From the NCBI RefSeq assembly GCF_040270295.1, contig NZ_JBELOE010000078.1: DNA of 64,000 nucleotides, one strand, 5' to 3'. The DNA is from Catenovulum sediminis (lineage in GTDB: Bacteria; Pseudomonadota; Gammaproteobacteria; Enterobacterales; Alteromonadaceae). The translations under genes and the position numbers were made by a program. Every line of letters starts with the position of its first letter. The first letter of the stretch is position 1. Positions 7,762 to 17,043 of this stretch are shown here, piece by piece. Under the pieces are notes generated by a model that saw only the letters and a list, made by a program, of their open reading frames with translations, was not told the origin of the DNA and ran no database searches.

Positions 7762-8907
7762 TCACGATAAATTGAGCAGATTAAACGATTTTTTTGCCAT
7801 ACCAGATCCGTTAATTTGTATTTCGATTTGATGCTGTCCGGCATAGTATTTTCGTGTCGTCACGGGTTTAAATGAGTGTTTTCGGTTGAGCGTTATTGTC
7901 TCATTTTTTTTGATAGTCAGTGTTTTCCACTTAAACACTTTAGCGCTTAACTGCCCATTCGCTTTTTGATGGTAAACTAAATAATCAATGATCAAATTCT
8001 GTCGCTCAGAAAAAGCTGAACTCACGATTATTTCTATCGCTAACGACTGCCCCACTTGCACATTTTCTGTCGCTAGTTTGAGTTGGCAACTCAGCTCTAT
8101 AGGTTGTGCATAGCCGAATACCCTCAACGCGGGTTGATAGCCATTTTTAATTAAACTTCGAGCCGCGTGTTTAATGAGTTTTTGTCTATCTGCATTTGCA
8201 TCCTTCATCCAACTTTGCATCACCTTGATGACCAAATCTGGGTGATCTTTGCTGATATCATTTAAATGATTCGCAACAGAGCGCCTGACATATTCACTGG
8301 GATCATCTTTTAATTTTTCTAACAGTGTTAGAGTGAGTTCTGGTTGGGTAATAAAACAACTTAAGCGGATCCCCCAAGGCAAACGAGGTCTTGTGCCTTC
8401 TGAGATTAACCGCCTAACATGCGTGTTTATTTGCGAGGTGTCGTTTTGCAGCCAAACATCTAAAACATCCAGTACTTTTGTCGGATTTTTTTCAATTAAA
8501 TAGCGTATTGCGAACTCTGCACTAAAACGTTTGGTCATTTCTCTAAGCACGCTGAGTGCATATTCGATGTTATCTAAACCTTTGAGTGCAACAAAATCGG
8601 CCATTGGCATAATCGCCCAGCCGCGCATGCCATTATCGGCGGTAGTAAAGTGAATTTCTTCTGATGTTTCGTCAACTGGCGCAAGCGTGTTCAGCAGTAT
8701 CTGACAAGCTGTTGGATAATCATCCGGTAGTGTTTGGAGTAGAGCTTGGTAAATTTGTTGGCTGCGCTGTTTAAGCTCTAAGCGCTCTAAATTATGCGCC
8801 GCGATTGAAACAAAGCCTGCTTCATTAAAATTTTCATCCTGGCGCTTAATTTGTCTCGCCAATTGCTCTATTAGCTTAATATTAAAAACGTTTTTAAAAG
8901 GTTCCAC
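7762..8907 (-). CDS. AlkC-like DNA alkylation repair glycosylase
   Basis: The protein has 381 residues. The N-terminal two thirds are HEAT-like helical repeats of the AlkC/AlkD superfamily, with the characteristic RRLISEGTRPRLPWG segment (about 165-180) and a DDPSEYVRRSVANHLNDISK repeat. The last ~110 residues are beta-rich (LSCQLKLATENVQVGQSL onward) and fit the immunoglobulin-like domain that distinguishes AlkC from AlkD. AlkC-type enzymes remove N3-methyladenine and N3-methylcytosine from DNA without base flipping. No other repair gene is adjacent, and no Ada-type box was identified. The subfamily call rests on the C-terminal domain and is less certain than the superfamily. Confidence 0.83.
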   Translation of the reverse strand: MEPFKNVFNIKLIEQLARQIKRQDENFNEAGFVSIAAHNLERLELKQRSQQIYQALLQTLPDDYPTACQILLNTLAPVDETSEEIHFTTADNGMRGWAIMPMADFVALKGLDNIEYALSVLREMTKRFSAEFAIRYLIEKNPTKVLDVLDVWLQNDTSQINTHVRRLISEGTRPRLPWGIRLSCFITQPELTLTLLEKLKDDPSEYVRRSVANHLNDISKDHPDLVIKVMQSWMKDANADRQKLIKHAARSLIKNGYQPALRVFGYAQPIELSCQLKLATENVQVGQSLAIEIIVSSAFSERQNLIIDYLVYHQKANGQLSAKVFKWKTLTIKKNETITLNRKHSFKPVTTRKYYAGQHQIEIQINGSGMAKKSFNLLNLS

Positions 8908-9009
8908 TGTGAAGCACTGCCTTGTTTTATGATTAGCACATTAATTGCAATGTAAAACAGTCAGCACTCAAACACAAACAGCCAACTGCTCTACTGAAGA
9001 TTTAAATTT

Positions 9010-10692
9010 TCACAATGATGAATCCGGTAATGCAAAAATATGCACTGGCGGTAACGCTTCATCATTTTCATGATCGCCAATTAGGTATACTTTATCATCC
9101 TTAATCGCAATATCGCTTGGGTAGGCTAAGAGTTCGTGATCTAACTCAAAAACCGTGAGTATTTCACCGTTTAGGTTTAATTTTAACAGCTTAGTAAATT
9201 GCTCTGAGATAGCGTATAAATAGCCACCATAGTATGCAATGCCTTGTGCATCATAGCTATAAATACTATCTTCAACATCGCCCTGATATTCGACTTGTTG
9301 TTGGCTTTGCAGGCTAAAATCGGCATTTAATGTGAGTAAAAGATCGGCTTCATCTGCATCATTTCCGTCCGTTAATAAATAATAATTCCCACTGCTAGGA
9401 TTATGCGCAATACCTGCATAATCGTAATGTTCCCCCTCATCATTCAATAAATCAATTTGATATTCAGCAATCAATTCAGCTTGACCTGATGCTAAGCTAA
9501 AATGCCCTATCAAACCTTGATCGGCTAACACGATAAAACCCTCAGGCGTCGCTACGACGCCTTCAGTACAACCTTGATTACAGTTGATACTGGAAAACGT
9601 AAAATCAATTTGTTCTGTCACGCTAAATGCAGCATCTAGCACAAAGACTTCGGCTTTGTCCGTGACCAACATCCATCCACCATCTGCCTTTGGCCATAAC
9701 CCCGATGGCTGTGCGATACGAGTATCCAGCGCAGCCTTGTTTACTAGCTCAAGCTCAGCACTTTGCTCGATCGGTCCATCTCCCAAGGTTTCTGATTTAT
9801 CGCTAACCTGAACTAAATTACCGTCTGAGCCATCCATGCTGACAACAATATTACCATCGGGCAGCAGAGTCATATCGGTAAATTGTTTGCCACTAAAACC
9901 TTCTAACTTCCATGATTGCTGATAAAGGACATGCTGTTCATCGACAGATAATTCAACGACAAAATCATTTTGCTGTTCGTTCACCAGAATATATAGCTGA
10001 TCTTGCCAGTAACTCAGCCCATTAATAACGATATCTTTTGCGATGGAATATGCGGTTGTTTGTGCCGTTAATGCGTTGAATTGAAGAATTTCATGTTGTT
10101 TTTGATCGTACAACCACACTAAATTTTGCCCGTCATCCTGTAAAGCTAGTTCCGTAAAATGACGGGCAGTGGCAAACTGCCAAACTTCTGTTTGCTCAGT
10201 TTGTACATTGAGTCGGTGTATTGTTTCATCCCCTTCAACAAACCATAACAATTGTTCTTTTGCTTCAATATCAAGCGCATTGATTTTGTGCTGTTTAATT
10301 TGCTGATTAGTTTGCTCTGCGGCGTGATAAAACATTTCTTCTGAAGCGGCATCAATATATCCATGAGCATGCTCTGCTTGATAAACGTTAAAGCGCGGCC
10401 AATTGGTACTAATGCTCGTGATAGCCGTCAGTTTGATTTGATTATCCAGATAGGTAATGTACGCTGATATCGGAAAGTTTTCGACAAGCGACCTTTGGTT
10501 ATCCAAACTTTCGAGTTCAATATCCTGCGCTGAACGCTTTGCTGTAACCTTTTGTTGTGATGCAGTTACACGTTCCGTATTTGCTGTATTGTTGCTATCA
10601 CTACCACAAGCGGATAACAAAGATACACATAACAACCCTGCCGATAACATGGATAATTGTACGCGAACAACATCTGTCTTTTTAATATTCAT
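9010..10692 (-). CDS. Lipoprotein with SdiA-regulated (YjiK-like) beta-propeller domain
   Basis: The protein has 560 residues. The N-terminus has a lipoprotein signal ending LLSAC (Cys29), with Gly next, so outer-membrane sorting is possible. The body is rich in beta-propeller-like repeats. The C-terminal ~200 residues (YDYAGIAHNPSSGNYYLLTDGND, DAQGIAYYGGYLYAISEQ, SDIAIKDDKVYLIGDHE) match the SdiA-regulated domain of YjiK. The role is unknown; the family is thought to be surface or periplasmic and calcium-rich. The gene is monocistronic by appearance, with a terminator of the pgk transcript upstream. Confidence 0.75.
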   Translation of the reverse strand: MNIKKTDVVRVQLSMLSAGLLCVSLLSACGSDSNNTANTERVTASQQKVTAKRSAQDIELESLDNQRSLVENFPISAYITYLDNQIKLTAITSISTNWPRFNVYQAEHAHGYIDAASEEMFYHAAEQTNQQIKQHKINALDIEAKEQLLWFVEGDETIHRLNVQTEQTEVWQFATARHFTELALQDDGQNLVWLYDQKQHEILQFNALTAQTTAYSIAKDIVINGLSYWQDQLYILVNEQQNDFVVELSVDEQHVLYQQSWKLEGFSGKQFTDMTLLPDGNIVVSMDGSDGNLVQVSDKSETLGDGPIEQSAELELVNKAALDTRIAQPSGLWPKADGGWMLVTDKAEVFVLDAAFSVTEQIDFTFSSINCNQGCTEGVVATPEGFIVLADQGLIGHFSLASGQAELIAEYQIDLLNDEGEHYDYAGIAHNPSSGNYYLLTDGNDADEADLLLTLNADFSLQSQQQVEYQGDVEDSIYSYDAQGIAYYGGYLYAISEQFTKLLKLNLNGEILTVFELDHELLAYPSDIAIKDDKVYLIGDHENDEALPPVHIFALPDSSL

Positions 10693-10785
10693 AACCTGTA
10701 ATCCTTATTCATTTGAAAAATCAGATGCAGATTAAACAAAGGCTTATCAAAGTTAGGTGAAAATTAAATCAAGATAGATTTCACA

Positions 10786-10822
10786 AAATAAAAAACCCCG
10801 GCAAGCCGAGGTTTTTTATTTT
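10786..10822 (-). terminator. Bidirectional-looking terminator after pgk
   Basis: CCCCGGC and GCCGAGG form a stem with one mismatch around a short loop, flanked by A-runs on the left and T-runs on the right. On the minus strand it ends the epd-pgk transcript about 80 bp after the pgk stop. Confidence 0.85.
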
Positions 10823-10854
10823 GCTAGCGTGCTAGCTTCGTACGGTAGCTAAAT

Positions 10855-10902
10855 CTATAGATTTAACTATAGATTTAACTATAGATTTAGCTGTAGATTA
10901 AG
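10855..10902. repeat. 12-bp tandem repeat at the pgk 3' end
   Basis: Four 12-bp units start at 10855, 10867, 10879 and 10891. The first two are identical ctatagatttaa; the third differs at one base and the fourth at several. The last unit overlaps the pgk stop codon, so the repeat lies in the 3' untranslated region. Confidence 0.9.
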
Positions 10903-12076
10903 CTTTAGCTCTTTCTTCTAAGATTTTAACAGCAGGTAATTCTTTACCTTCAACAAACTCTAAGAATGCACCACCACCTGTTGATACATAAGAGATTTTG
11001 TCCGCTAAATCCCATTTGTCGATTGCTGCTAAAGTATCACCACCACCGGCAATAGAGAAGGCTTCACTTTCTGCAATTGCGCGAGCAACGACTTCAGTAC
11101 CTTTAGCAAACGCATCAAATTCGAATACGCCACAAGGACCATTCCAAATTACCGTTTTTGCTGATTTGATGATTTCAGCTGCCTTGGCTGCTGACTCTGG
11201 ACCATAATCGATAATTTCTTCGTCTGCCTGAATTTCATTCACTTTTTTGGTTTCAGTTTTTGAAGTATGGCTCCAATCACTAAACCCTTCTTTTGTCGTG
11301 CGTACATCTGTTGCAAAAATAACTTCTGTTGTTGCACGTAAACGCTGAGCTTCTGGAATTAAGTCTTCTTCATATAAAGAGTTACCGACTTCATGACCCG
11401 CTGATGCAACAAAAGTATTTGAGATACCACCACCGACAATCAATACATCAACAATTTTAGAAAATGCTTCTAAAACCGCTAACTTTGAAGATACTTTAGA
11501 ACCACCGACAATAGCGACAACCGGACGCTCTGGCTTACCTAAAGCTTTACCTAATGCGTCTAATTCGTTTACCAATAATGGACCCGCGGCAGCAACCGGT
11601 GCAAATTTAGCAACACCATGAGTAGATGCTTGCGCGCGGTGTGCTGTACCAAATGCATCCATGACAAAAACATCACATAATGCCGCTAATTTTTTAGCAA
11701 GTGTTTCGTCATCTGCTTTTTCACCTTCGTTGAAACGCACATTTTCTAAAATGATCACTTCACCGGCTTTTGCTTCAACACCATCTAAATAATCTTTTTC
11801 TAAACGCACTGGTGCATCTAATTTTTCAGCAATATATTCAACGGCTGGCGCCAATGAATACTTATCTTCGTACTGACCTTCTGTCGGCCGACCTAAGTGA
11901 GACATCACCAATACAGCGGCACCTTTTTCTAATGCCAGTTTAATAGTTGGAATTGCTGCGTCTACTCGCACAGTTGATGTGATTTTTCCATCATCATCCA
12001 ATGGCACGTTTAAATCTTCACGGATTAATACTTTTTTACCTTGTAAGTCCAAGTCAGACATTTTGATTACTGACAT
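10898..12076 (-). CDS. pgk: Phosphoglycerate kinase
   Basis: Pgk converts 1,3-bisphosphoglycerate and ADP to 3-phosphoglycerate and ATP in glycolysis. The protein has 392 residues, full length for bacteria. Visible landmarks are LIREDLNVPLD near the N-terminus, the VLVMSHLGRPTEG substrate loop, the RAQASTHGVA segment, AIVGGSKVSSKL in the hinge region, and the C-terminal nucleotide-binding ISYVSTGGGAFLEFVEGKELP. GGAG lies about 8 nt before the ATG. It is 30 bp downstream of epd on the same strand, the usual epd-pgk pairing; the fba gene that often follows is not here. Confidence 0.98.
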   Translation of the reverse strand: MSVIKMSDLDLQGKKVLIREDLNVPLDDDGKITSTVRVDAAIPTIKLALEKGAAVLVMSHLGRPTEGQYEDKYSLAPAVEYIAEKLDAPVRLEKDYLDGVEAKAGEVIILENVRFNEGEKADDETLAKKLAALCDVFVMDAFGTAHRAQASTHGVAKFAPVAAAGPLLVNELDALGKALGKPERPVVAIVGGSKVSSKLAVLEAFSKIVDVLIVGGGISNTFVASAGHEVGNSLYEEDLIPEAQRLRATTEVIFATDVRTTKEGFSDWSHTSKTETKKVNEIQADEEIIDYGPESAAKAAEIIKSAKTVIWNGPCGVFEFDAFAKGTEVVARAIAESEAFSIAGGGDTLAAIDKWDLADKISYVSTGGGAFLEFVEGKELPAVKILEERAKA

Positions 12077-12106
12077 AAGCGTGTCTCCAATTAAATTAAA
12101 AAATCT

Positions 12107-13120
12107 TTATTGCGCCGCAAACATCTCGCGGCAAGTATCTAACATTCTATTTGCGTAACCCCATTCGTTGTCACACCAGACCAGTACTTTTACCAGCTTG
12201 TTATGGCTGACCCGAGTTTGTGTACCGTCCAAAATGCAAGAATGTGGGTCGTGATTAAAATCTATTGAAACCAAAGGCGCTTCGGTATAATCCAATACCC
12301 CTTTGAGTTTTCCTGCTGCCGCTTCTTTGACGACTTTATTCACATCATTAATACGAACTTCTTTTTCCATCGCTAAGCTCAATACCAGTGCGGTCACGTT
12401 AACCGTTGGTACGCGCACTGAAATTGCTTCAAAGCGGCCTTGGAATTTTGGCAATATTCGTTCAATACCTGCGGCTAATCGCGTATCGACCGGAATAATA
12501 GACTGACTCGCAGCTCTGGTACGCCGTAAATCTTCATGAAATGAGTCTATGACAGGTTGATCATTCATTGAAGAGTGGATCGTGGTAACAGTGCCACTTT
12601 CTATACCATATGCTTTGTCTAGGATATCAATTACAGGTACACAGCCATTGGTTGTACAGGATGCGGCCGATACGATGCGATCACGCGCACGTAAAGTATC
12701 ATGATTCACACCATATACGATTGTTGCATCCATATTAGTATCACCCGGATGTGACAACAATACTTTTTTGGCACCTTGACGTATATGAACAAACGCATCT
12801 TCAAAGCCTTGCACTTTACCAGTACACTCAAAGACGACATCAACGCCCATATTATCCCAAGGTAAATGGGCCAGACTTGATTCTTGCAATAAATGAATCC
12901 ACTGGTCGGCAATTTTTAAGCGACCATTTTGTAAATTCACTTCTGTTTTAAAGCGGCCATGTGAAGTGTCATATTTGAGCAGGTGCAGAACAGCTTCTGG
13001 GCTGGCTAATTCATTAATAGCAACAACTTTAAACTCGTCCTGTAGGCCATATTCGTATATCGCGCGAACGACACTACGACCAATACGCCCAAAACCATTT
13101 ATAGCAATGCGAATTATAAT
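12107..13120 (-). CDS. epd: Erythrose-4-phosphate dehydrogenase
   Basis: Epd oxidises erythrose-4-phosphate to 4-phosphoerythronate in pyridoxal phosphate synthesis. From 13120 the product would be 337 residues, starting IIIRIAINGFGRIGR and aligning residue for residue with E. coli Epd (MTVRVAINGF). Catalytic Cys is in SAASCTTNGC, and TRAASQSIIPVDT and WCDNEWGYANRMLD are typical. No in-frame ATG, GTG or TTG occurs between the stop at 13172-13174 and the Rossmann motif; the first internal ATG (12940) would remove the nucleotide-binding fold. I therefore place the start at ATT (13118-13120), with GGAG 5 nt upstream (13126-13129). It is not gapA, as shown by TRAASQSIIPVDT and the pairing with pgk. 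Confidence 0.85.
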   Translation of the reverse strand: MIIRIAINGFGRIGRSVVRAIYEYGLQDEFKVVAINELASPEAVLHLLKYDTSHGRFKTEVNLQNGRLKIADQWIHLLQESSLAHLPWDNMGVDVVFECTGKVQGFEDAFVHIRQGAKKVLLSHPGDTNMDATIVYGVNHDTLRARDRIVSAASCTTNGCVPVIDILDKAYGIESGTVTTIHSSMNDQPVIDSFHEDLRRTRAASQSIIPVDTRLAAGIERILPKFQGRFEAISVRVPTVNVTALVLSLAMEKEVRINDVNKVVKEAAAGKLKGVLDYTEAPLVSIDFNHDPHSCILDGTQTRVSHNKLVKVLVWCDNEWGYANRMLDTCREMFAAQ

Positions 13121-13137
13121 TGAATCTCCATGAGCAA

Positions 13138-13164
13138 AAAAGGCAGACCTAAGTCTGCCTTTTA
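13138..13164 (-). terminator. Terminator between tkt and epd
   Basis: On the minus strand GGCAGAC and GTCTGCC form a perfect 7-bp stem with a TTAG loop, followed by six T. It lies 20 bp after the tkt stop, and only a few bases after its T-run comes the GGAG of epd. It may be a full terminator or a read-through attenuator. Confidence 0.9.
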
Positions 13165-13184
13165 TTAAACACTAGTGCTAGTGA

Positions 13185-15179
13185 TTAGCCTAATTTTTTC
13201 ACTGTATCTACAACATTTTCAACTGTGAAGCCGAAGTGTTTGAACAAGTCACCACCCGGTGCAGATTCACCAAATGTTGTCATACATACAAAACCACCAT
13301 TCATGCCAACATACTTATACCAGTAATCAGCATGTGCAGCTTCAATTGCAACACGTTTAGTAACCGCAGCCGGTAGTACAGACTCTTTATATTCTGCAGA
13401 TTGTGCATCGAAGGTATCTGTAGAAGGCATAGAAACGACGCGAGTTTTAATACCTTGTTCAGTCAATGCTTTTGCAGAATCAACAGCCAATGAAACTTCA
13501 GAGCCTGTTGCGATTAAAATAGCATCAGGTGTACCGTCAGTATCAACTAATACATAACCACCTTTTTGAATATTTGCTACTTGCTCTGCATTACGCTCTA
13601 ACGCAGGTAAACCTTGACGGCTGAATACCAATGCTGTCGGTGCGTTTTGACGCTCAACTGCAACTTTCCATGCGGTTGCTGATTCAGTTGCATCCGCAGG
13701 GCGCCAAGTTGACATATTAGGTGTCATACGTAAGTTAGCAACTTGCTCTACTGGTTGGTGAGTTGGACCATCTTCACCCTGACCAATTGAATCGTGCGTA
13801 TAGACAAAAATATTCTGAATACCCATTAACGCAGACATACGAACCGCATTACGTGCGTATTCCATAAACATCATGAAAGTAGCACCGTAGTTAATAAAAC
13901 CACCGTGTAAAGAAATACCGTTCATAATGCCAGACATACCGAACTCACGTACACCATAGTGGATGTAGTTACCGGCAGGATCGTCTTGAATGCCTTTAGA
14001 ACCAGACCATAAAGTTAGGTTAGAACCGGCTAAGTCAGCTGAACCACCTAACAATTCTGGTAATATTTTACCAAATGCTTCAATCGTATTTTGTGAAGCT
14101 TTACGTGAAGCAATTTTATCACCTTTAGCTTGAGTTTCAGCAATGAAAGCTTCTGCTTTAGCAGCAAACTCTGCAGGTAATTCACCTTTAATCACACGGC
14201 GCTCATATTCAGCTGCTAATTCTGGGTATGCTGCTTTGTAAGCTTCAAATTTAGCATTCCAAGCTGCTTCTTTTGCATTACCGGTTTCTTTAGCATCCCA
14301 TCCTGCATAGACTTCTGAAGGGATTTCAAAAGGCGCATGTGGCCAGCTTAAGAATTCACGTGCTGCTGCGATTTCTTCGTCACCTAATGGTGCACCGTGA
14401 CAGTCATGGCTACCTGATTTATTTGGAGACCCTAAACCAATGATTGTTTTACAACAAATCATAGTCGGTTTATCAGTCACAGATTGTGCTTCTTTGATTG
14501 CCGCTGAAATAGCTTCAGGATCATGTCCGTCAACACCAGCGATTACATGCCAGCCATATGATTCAAAGCGCTTAGGTGTATCATCCGTAAACCAACCTTC
14601 AACATGACCATCGATAGAAATACCGTTGTCATCCCAAAATGCGATTAACTTACCTAACCCTAAAGTACCCGCTAAAGAACATGCTTCGTGAGAGATACCT
14701 TCCATCAAACAGCCATCACCTAAGAAACAATAGGTGTAATGGTCTACGATGTCATGGCCTTCACGGTTAAATTGTGCAGCCAAGGTTTTTTCTGCAATTG
14801 CAAAACCAACTGCATTTGAAATACCAGCGCCTAAAGGACCCGTCGTTGTTTCAACACCGTCTGTGTAACCATATTCAGGGTGACCTGGCGTTTGCGAGTG
14901 TAATTGGCGGAATTGCTTTAATTGCTCAATTGGCAGATTGTAACCTGACAAATGCAATAATGAATAAATCAACATAGAGCCATGACCGTTTGATAAAATG
15001 AAACGATCGCGGTCAGACCACTTTGTGTTGTTTGGATTGTGGTTCAGAAAATCACACCACAATACTTGGGCAATATCTGCCATACCCATAGGGGCGCCTG
15101 GGTGACCTGACTTAGCTTTTTGTACTGCATCCATACTTAGTACACGAATAGCGTTAGCAAGTTCTTTGCGTGACGGCAT
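13185..15179 (-). CDS. tkt: Transketolase
   Basis: Transketolase moves two-carbon ketol units between sugar phosphates in the pentose phosphate pathway and needs thiamine diphosphate. The protein has 664 residues, full length. The thiamine-binding motif GDGCLMEGISHEACSLAGTLGLGKLIAFWDDN (about 153-184) includes the GDG and the N-terminal part of the NN motif, here DN. KSGHPGAPMGMADI lies near the start, and the pyrimidine domain has the YTHDSIGQGEDGPTHQPVEQ block (about 460). The C-terminal domain ends normally. It precedes epd and pgk on the same strand, the order seen in many gammaproteobacteria. Confidence 0.97.
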   Translation of the reverse strand: MPSRKELANAIRVLSMDAVQKAKSGHPGAPMGMADIAQVLWCDFLNHNPNNTKWSDRDRFILSNGHGSMLIYSLLHLSGYNLPIEQLKQFRQLHSQTPGHPEYGYTDGVETTTGPLGAGISNAVGFAIAEKTLAAQFNREGHDIVDHYTYCFLGDGCLMEGISHEACSLAGTLGLGKLIAFWDDNGISIDGHVEGWFTDDTPKRFESYGWHVIAGVDGHDPEAISAAIKEAQSVTDKPTMICCKTIIGLGSPNKSGSHDCHGAPLGDEEIAAAREFLSWPHAPFEIPSEVYAGWDAKETGNAKEAAWNAKFEAYKAAYPELAAEYERRVIKGELPAEFAAKAEAFIAETQAKGDKIASRKASQNTIEAFGKILPELLGGSADLAGSNLTLWSGSKGIQDDPAGNYIHYGVREFGMSGIMNGISLHGGFINYGATFMMFMEYARNAVRMSALMGIQNIFVYTHDSIGQGEDGPTHQPVEQVANLRMTPNMSTWRPADATESATAWKVAVERQNAPTALVFSRQGLPALERNAEQVANIQKGGYVLVDTDGTPDAILIATGSEVSLAVDSAKALTEQGIKTRVVSMPSTDTFDAQSAEYKESVLPAAVTKRVAIEAAHADYWYKYVGMNGGFVCMTTFGESAPGGDLFKHFGFTVENVVDTVKKLG

Positions 15180-15651
15180 TTTGACTCCTTAAGATAACCT
15201 TAAATATGTATTTGAGCATCGAATTAATAGATGTACCAGAAAATGTGCGGGTGGATTACCACTGGTACAATAAAACCGGCGGGTATTTTCTACCAGCACT
15301 GTAACAAGTGCAAATTTTTATCACTTATAGCCAGCATATTAAATTATAAATGTGACATACGGGCTAAAAATATCGACTTTTCAGCTTAATGAGCAAATTT
15401 TGTATTCGCAGAATCAAAAACATGAATAATGACTCTGGAATAACACTATTTTAAAGCTGTAAAAAGAAGCGCACCAAATAGTAATACTTTATAACAAGTC
15501 AAATACATGCGCAACTGCTAAACTAGACTGTGCTTTTGGATGTTTAGACGTCTAGACGTAAAGACTTGCAAATTTAAAAAATCCGTCTAAACTTAGCCAA
15601 CATTTTCGCTGTGGCGAATAATCAGACAATTTTTTATTAGGAGTCAGTAAA
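15180..15651. other. Divergent control region between tkt and metK
   Basis: This 472-bp gap carries the upstream signals of two divergent genes. On the tkt side an 8-bp inverted repeat, TGTACCAG (15232-15239) and CTGGTACA (15262-15269), is separated by 22 bp and could be an operator. On the metK side lie the met boxes listed separately. I see no open reading frame and no RNA element of a known class. The promoter hexamers are not clear enough to call. Confidence 0.6.
15538..15569 (+). promoter_or_regulatory. MetJ operator: tandem met boxes before metK
   Basis: Four contiguous 8-bp boxes match the MetJ consensus AGACGTCT: GGATGTTT (5 of 8), AGACGTCT (perfect, 15546-15553), AGACGTAA (6 of 8) and AGACTTGC (5 of 8). 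Tandem boxes are how MetJ dimers bind cooperatively with S-adenosylmethionine as corepressor. The operator ends about 80 bp before the metK start, so metK is probably repressed when the product is plentiful. Confidence 0.87.
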
Positions 15652-16803
15652 ATGGCAAAACACGTTTTTACCTCTGAGTCAGTTTCAGAAGGTCATCCGG
15701 ATAAAATTGCGGATCAAATTTCTGATGCTGTATTAGATGCTATTTTAGAGCAAGACCCACACGCCCGTGTGGCGTGCGAAACGTATGTTAAAACAGGGAT
15801 GGTGATGGTTGGGGGTGAAATCACAACCAGCGCTTGGGTTGATATTGAAGACTTAACACGTAAAACCGTACGTGAAATAGGTTACACCCACTCAGATATG
15901 GGTTTTGATGCTGACTCTTGTGCCATTTTAAATACCATTGGTAAACAGTCTCCTGATATTAATCAAGGTGTTGACCGAGCTCGCCCAGAAGAACAAGGTG
16001 CCGGCGACCAGGGTTTAATGTTTGGTTATGCAAGCAACGAAACGGAAGTATTAATGCCTGCGCCTATTACTTACGCGCACCGTTTGGTTAAACGCCAAGC
16101 ACAAGTTCGTAAAAACGGAACGCTTCCTTGGTTACGCCCTGATGCAAAAAGCCAGGTCACTTTTGCCTATGAAAATGGCAGACCGGTTGGTGTTGATGCG
16201 GTTGTATTGTCAACGCAACATTGCGATAGCATATCAACTGAAGCACTGCGTGAAGCGGTGATGGAAGAAATCATTAAGCCGATATTGCCAGCTGAATGGT
16301 TAAACAAAGAAACCAAATATTTTATCAATCCAACCGGTCGTTTCGTGATTGGTGGGCCTATGGGTGACTGTGGTTTAACGGGTCGTAAGATTATTGTTGA
16401 TACTTACGGCGGTATGGCACGTCACGGTGGTGGTGCATTTTCGGGTAAAGATCCATCAAAAGTTGACCGCAGCGCAGCATACGCGGGCCGTTATGTTGCC
16501 AAAAACATTGTTGCCGCTGGCTTAGCTGACCGCTGCGAAATTCAGGTTTCTTATGCAATTGGTGTGGCTGAGCCAACTTCCATCAGTATCGAAACTTTTG
16601 GCACAGGCAAAGTAGAAGAAGCACGTTTGGTTGAACTGGCCCGTGAGCATTTTGATTTACGCCCTTATGGTTTAATTAAAATGTTAGATCTAGAGCGCCC
16701 AATTTATCAAGCAACTGCGGCTTACGGTCACTTTGGACGAGAAGAGTTTCCATGGGAAGCAACAGATAAAGCCGCTGCATTAAAAGACGCAGCCGGTCTG
16801 TAA
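15652..16803 (+). CDS. metK: S-adenosylmethionine synthetase
   Basis: MetK makes S-adenosylmethionine from methionine and ATP. The protein has 383 residues, full length. Landmarks are FTSESVSEGHPDKIADQISDAVLD at the start, GAGDQGLMFGYA (about 117-128), and the P-loop-like GGGAFSGKDPSKVDRSAAY (about 260-278). AGGAG lies 9 nt before the ATG. The gene is divergent from tkt and is controlled by the met boxes upstream; a hairpin terminator follows. Confidence 0.98.
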   Translation: MAKHVFTSESVSEGHPDKIADQISDAVLDAILEQDPHARVACETYVKTGMVMVGGEITTSAWVDIEDLTRKTVREIGYTHSDMGFDADSCAILNTIGKQSPDINQGVDRARPEEQGAGDQGLMFGYASNETEVLMPAPITYAHRLVKRQAQVRKNGTLPWLRPDAKSQVTFAYENGRPVGVDAVVLSTQHCDSISTEALREAVMEEIIKPILPAEWLNKETKYFINPTGRFVIGGPMGDCGLTGRKIIVDTYGGMARHGGGAFSGKDPSKVDRSAAYAGRYVAKNIVAAGLADRCEIQVSYAIGVAEPTSISIETFGTGKVEEARLVELAREHFDLRPYGLIKMLDLERPIYQATAAYGHFGREEFPWEATDKAAALKDAAGL

Positions 16804-16878
16804 TGAGTATGGTTTGTTTTTGGCGAGCATCGCTTAGTATTTAAAAGCCCGTGCTGCTGATAACACCACTTACCACAC

Positions 16879-16917
16879 AAAAAGGTGCGTTTTTACGCGC
16901 CTTTTTTAGTGTCTGCT
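16879..16917 (+). terminator. Terminator after metK
   Basis: GGTGCGT pairs with ACGCGCC (one T-G wobble) around a short T loop, followed by six T. It lies about 80 bp after the metK stop. Confidence 0.85.
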
Positions 16918-17043
16918 GGTTGAGCGCTGTCGAGAGCCGATAAATTTGCCAAAAGCGGCAAATAATTGCCACCTGCCCTTCCCAAAAACGCCATTTTGGT
17001 TAATAATTAAACATTATTTAGATTTATGTCCAATGAGGTTTGT

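Noticed and set aside
10457..10735. Open frames on the strand opposite to known genes across the window
   Set aside because: These are shadow frames of coding sequence, without ribosome binding sites or recognisable products; this one lies over the lipoprotein gene.
12107..12940. epd starting at the internal ATG 12940
   Set aside because: This would remove the GFGRIGR nucleotide-binding region, which is clearly encoded upstream in the same frame.
15231..15271. HexR-type operator upstream of tkt
   Set aside because: The inverted repeat TGTACCAG/CTGGTACA does not match the TGTAAT-type HexR palindrome; it is kept only as an unassigned inverted repeat.
15570..15651. SAM riboswitch before metK
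   Set aside because: No SAM-I-like multi-helix fold is apparent, and the met boxes explain the control.
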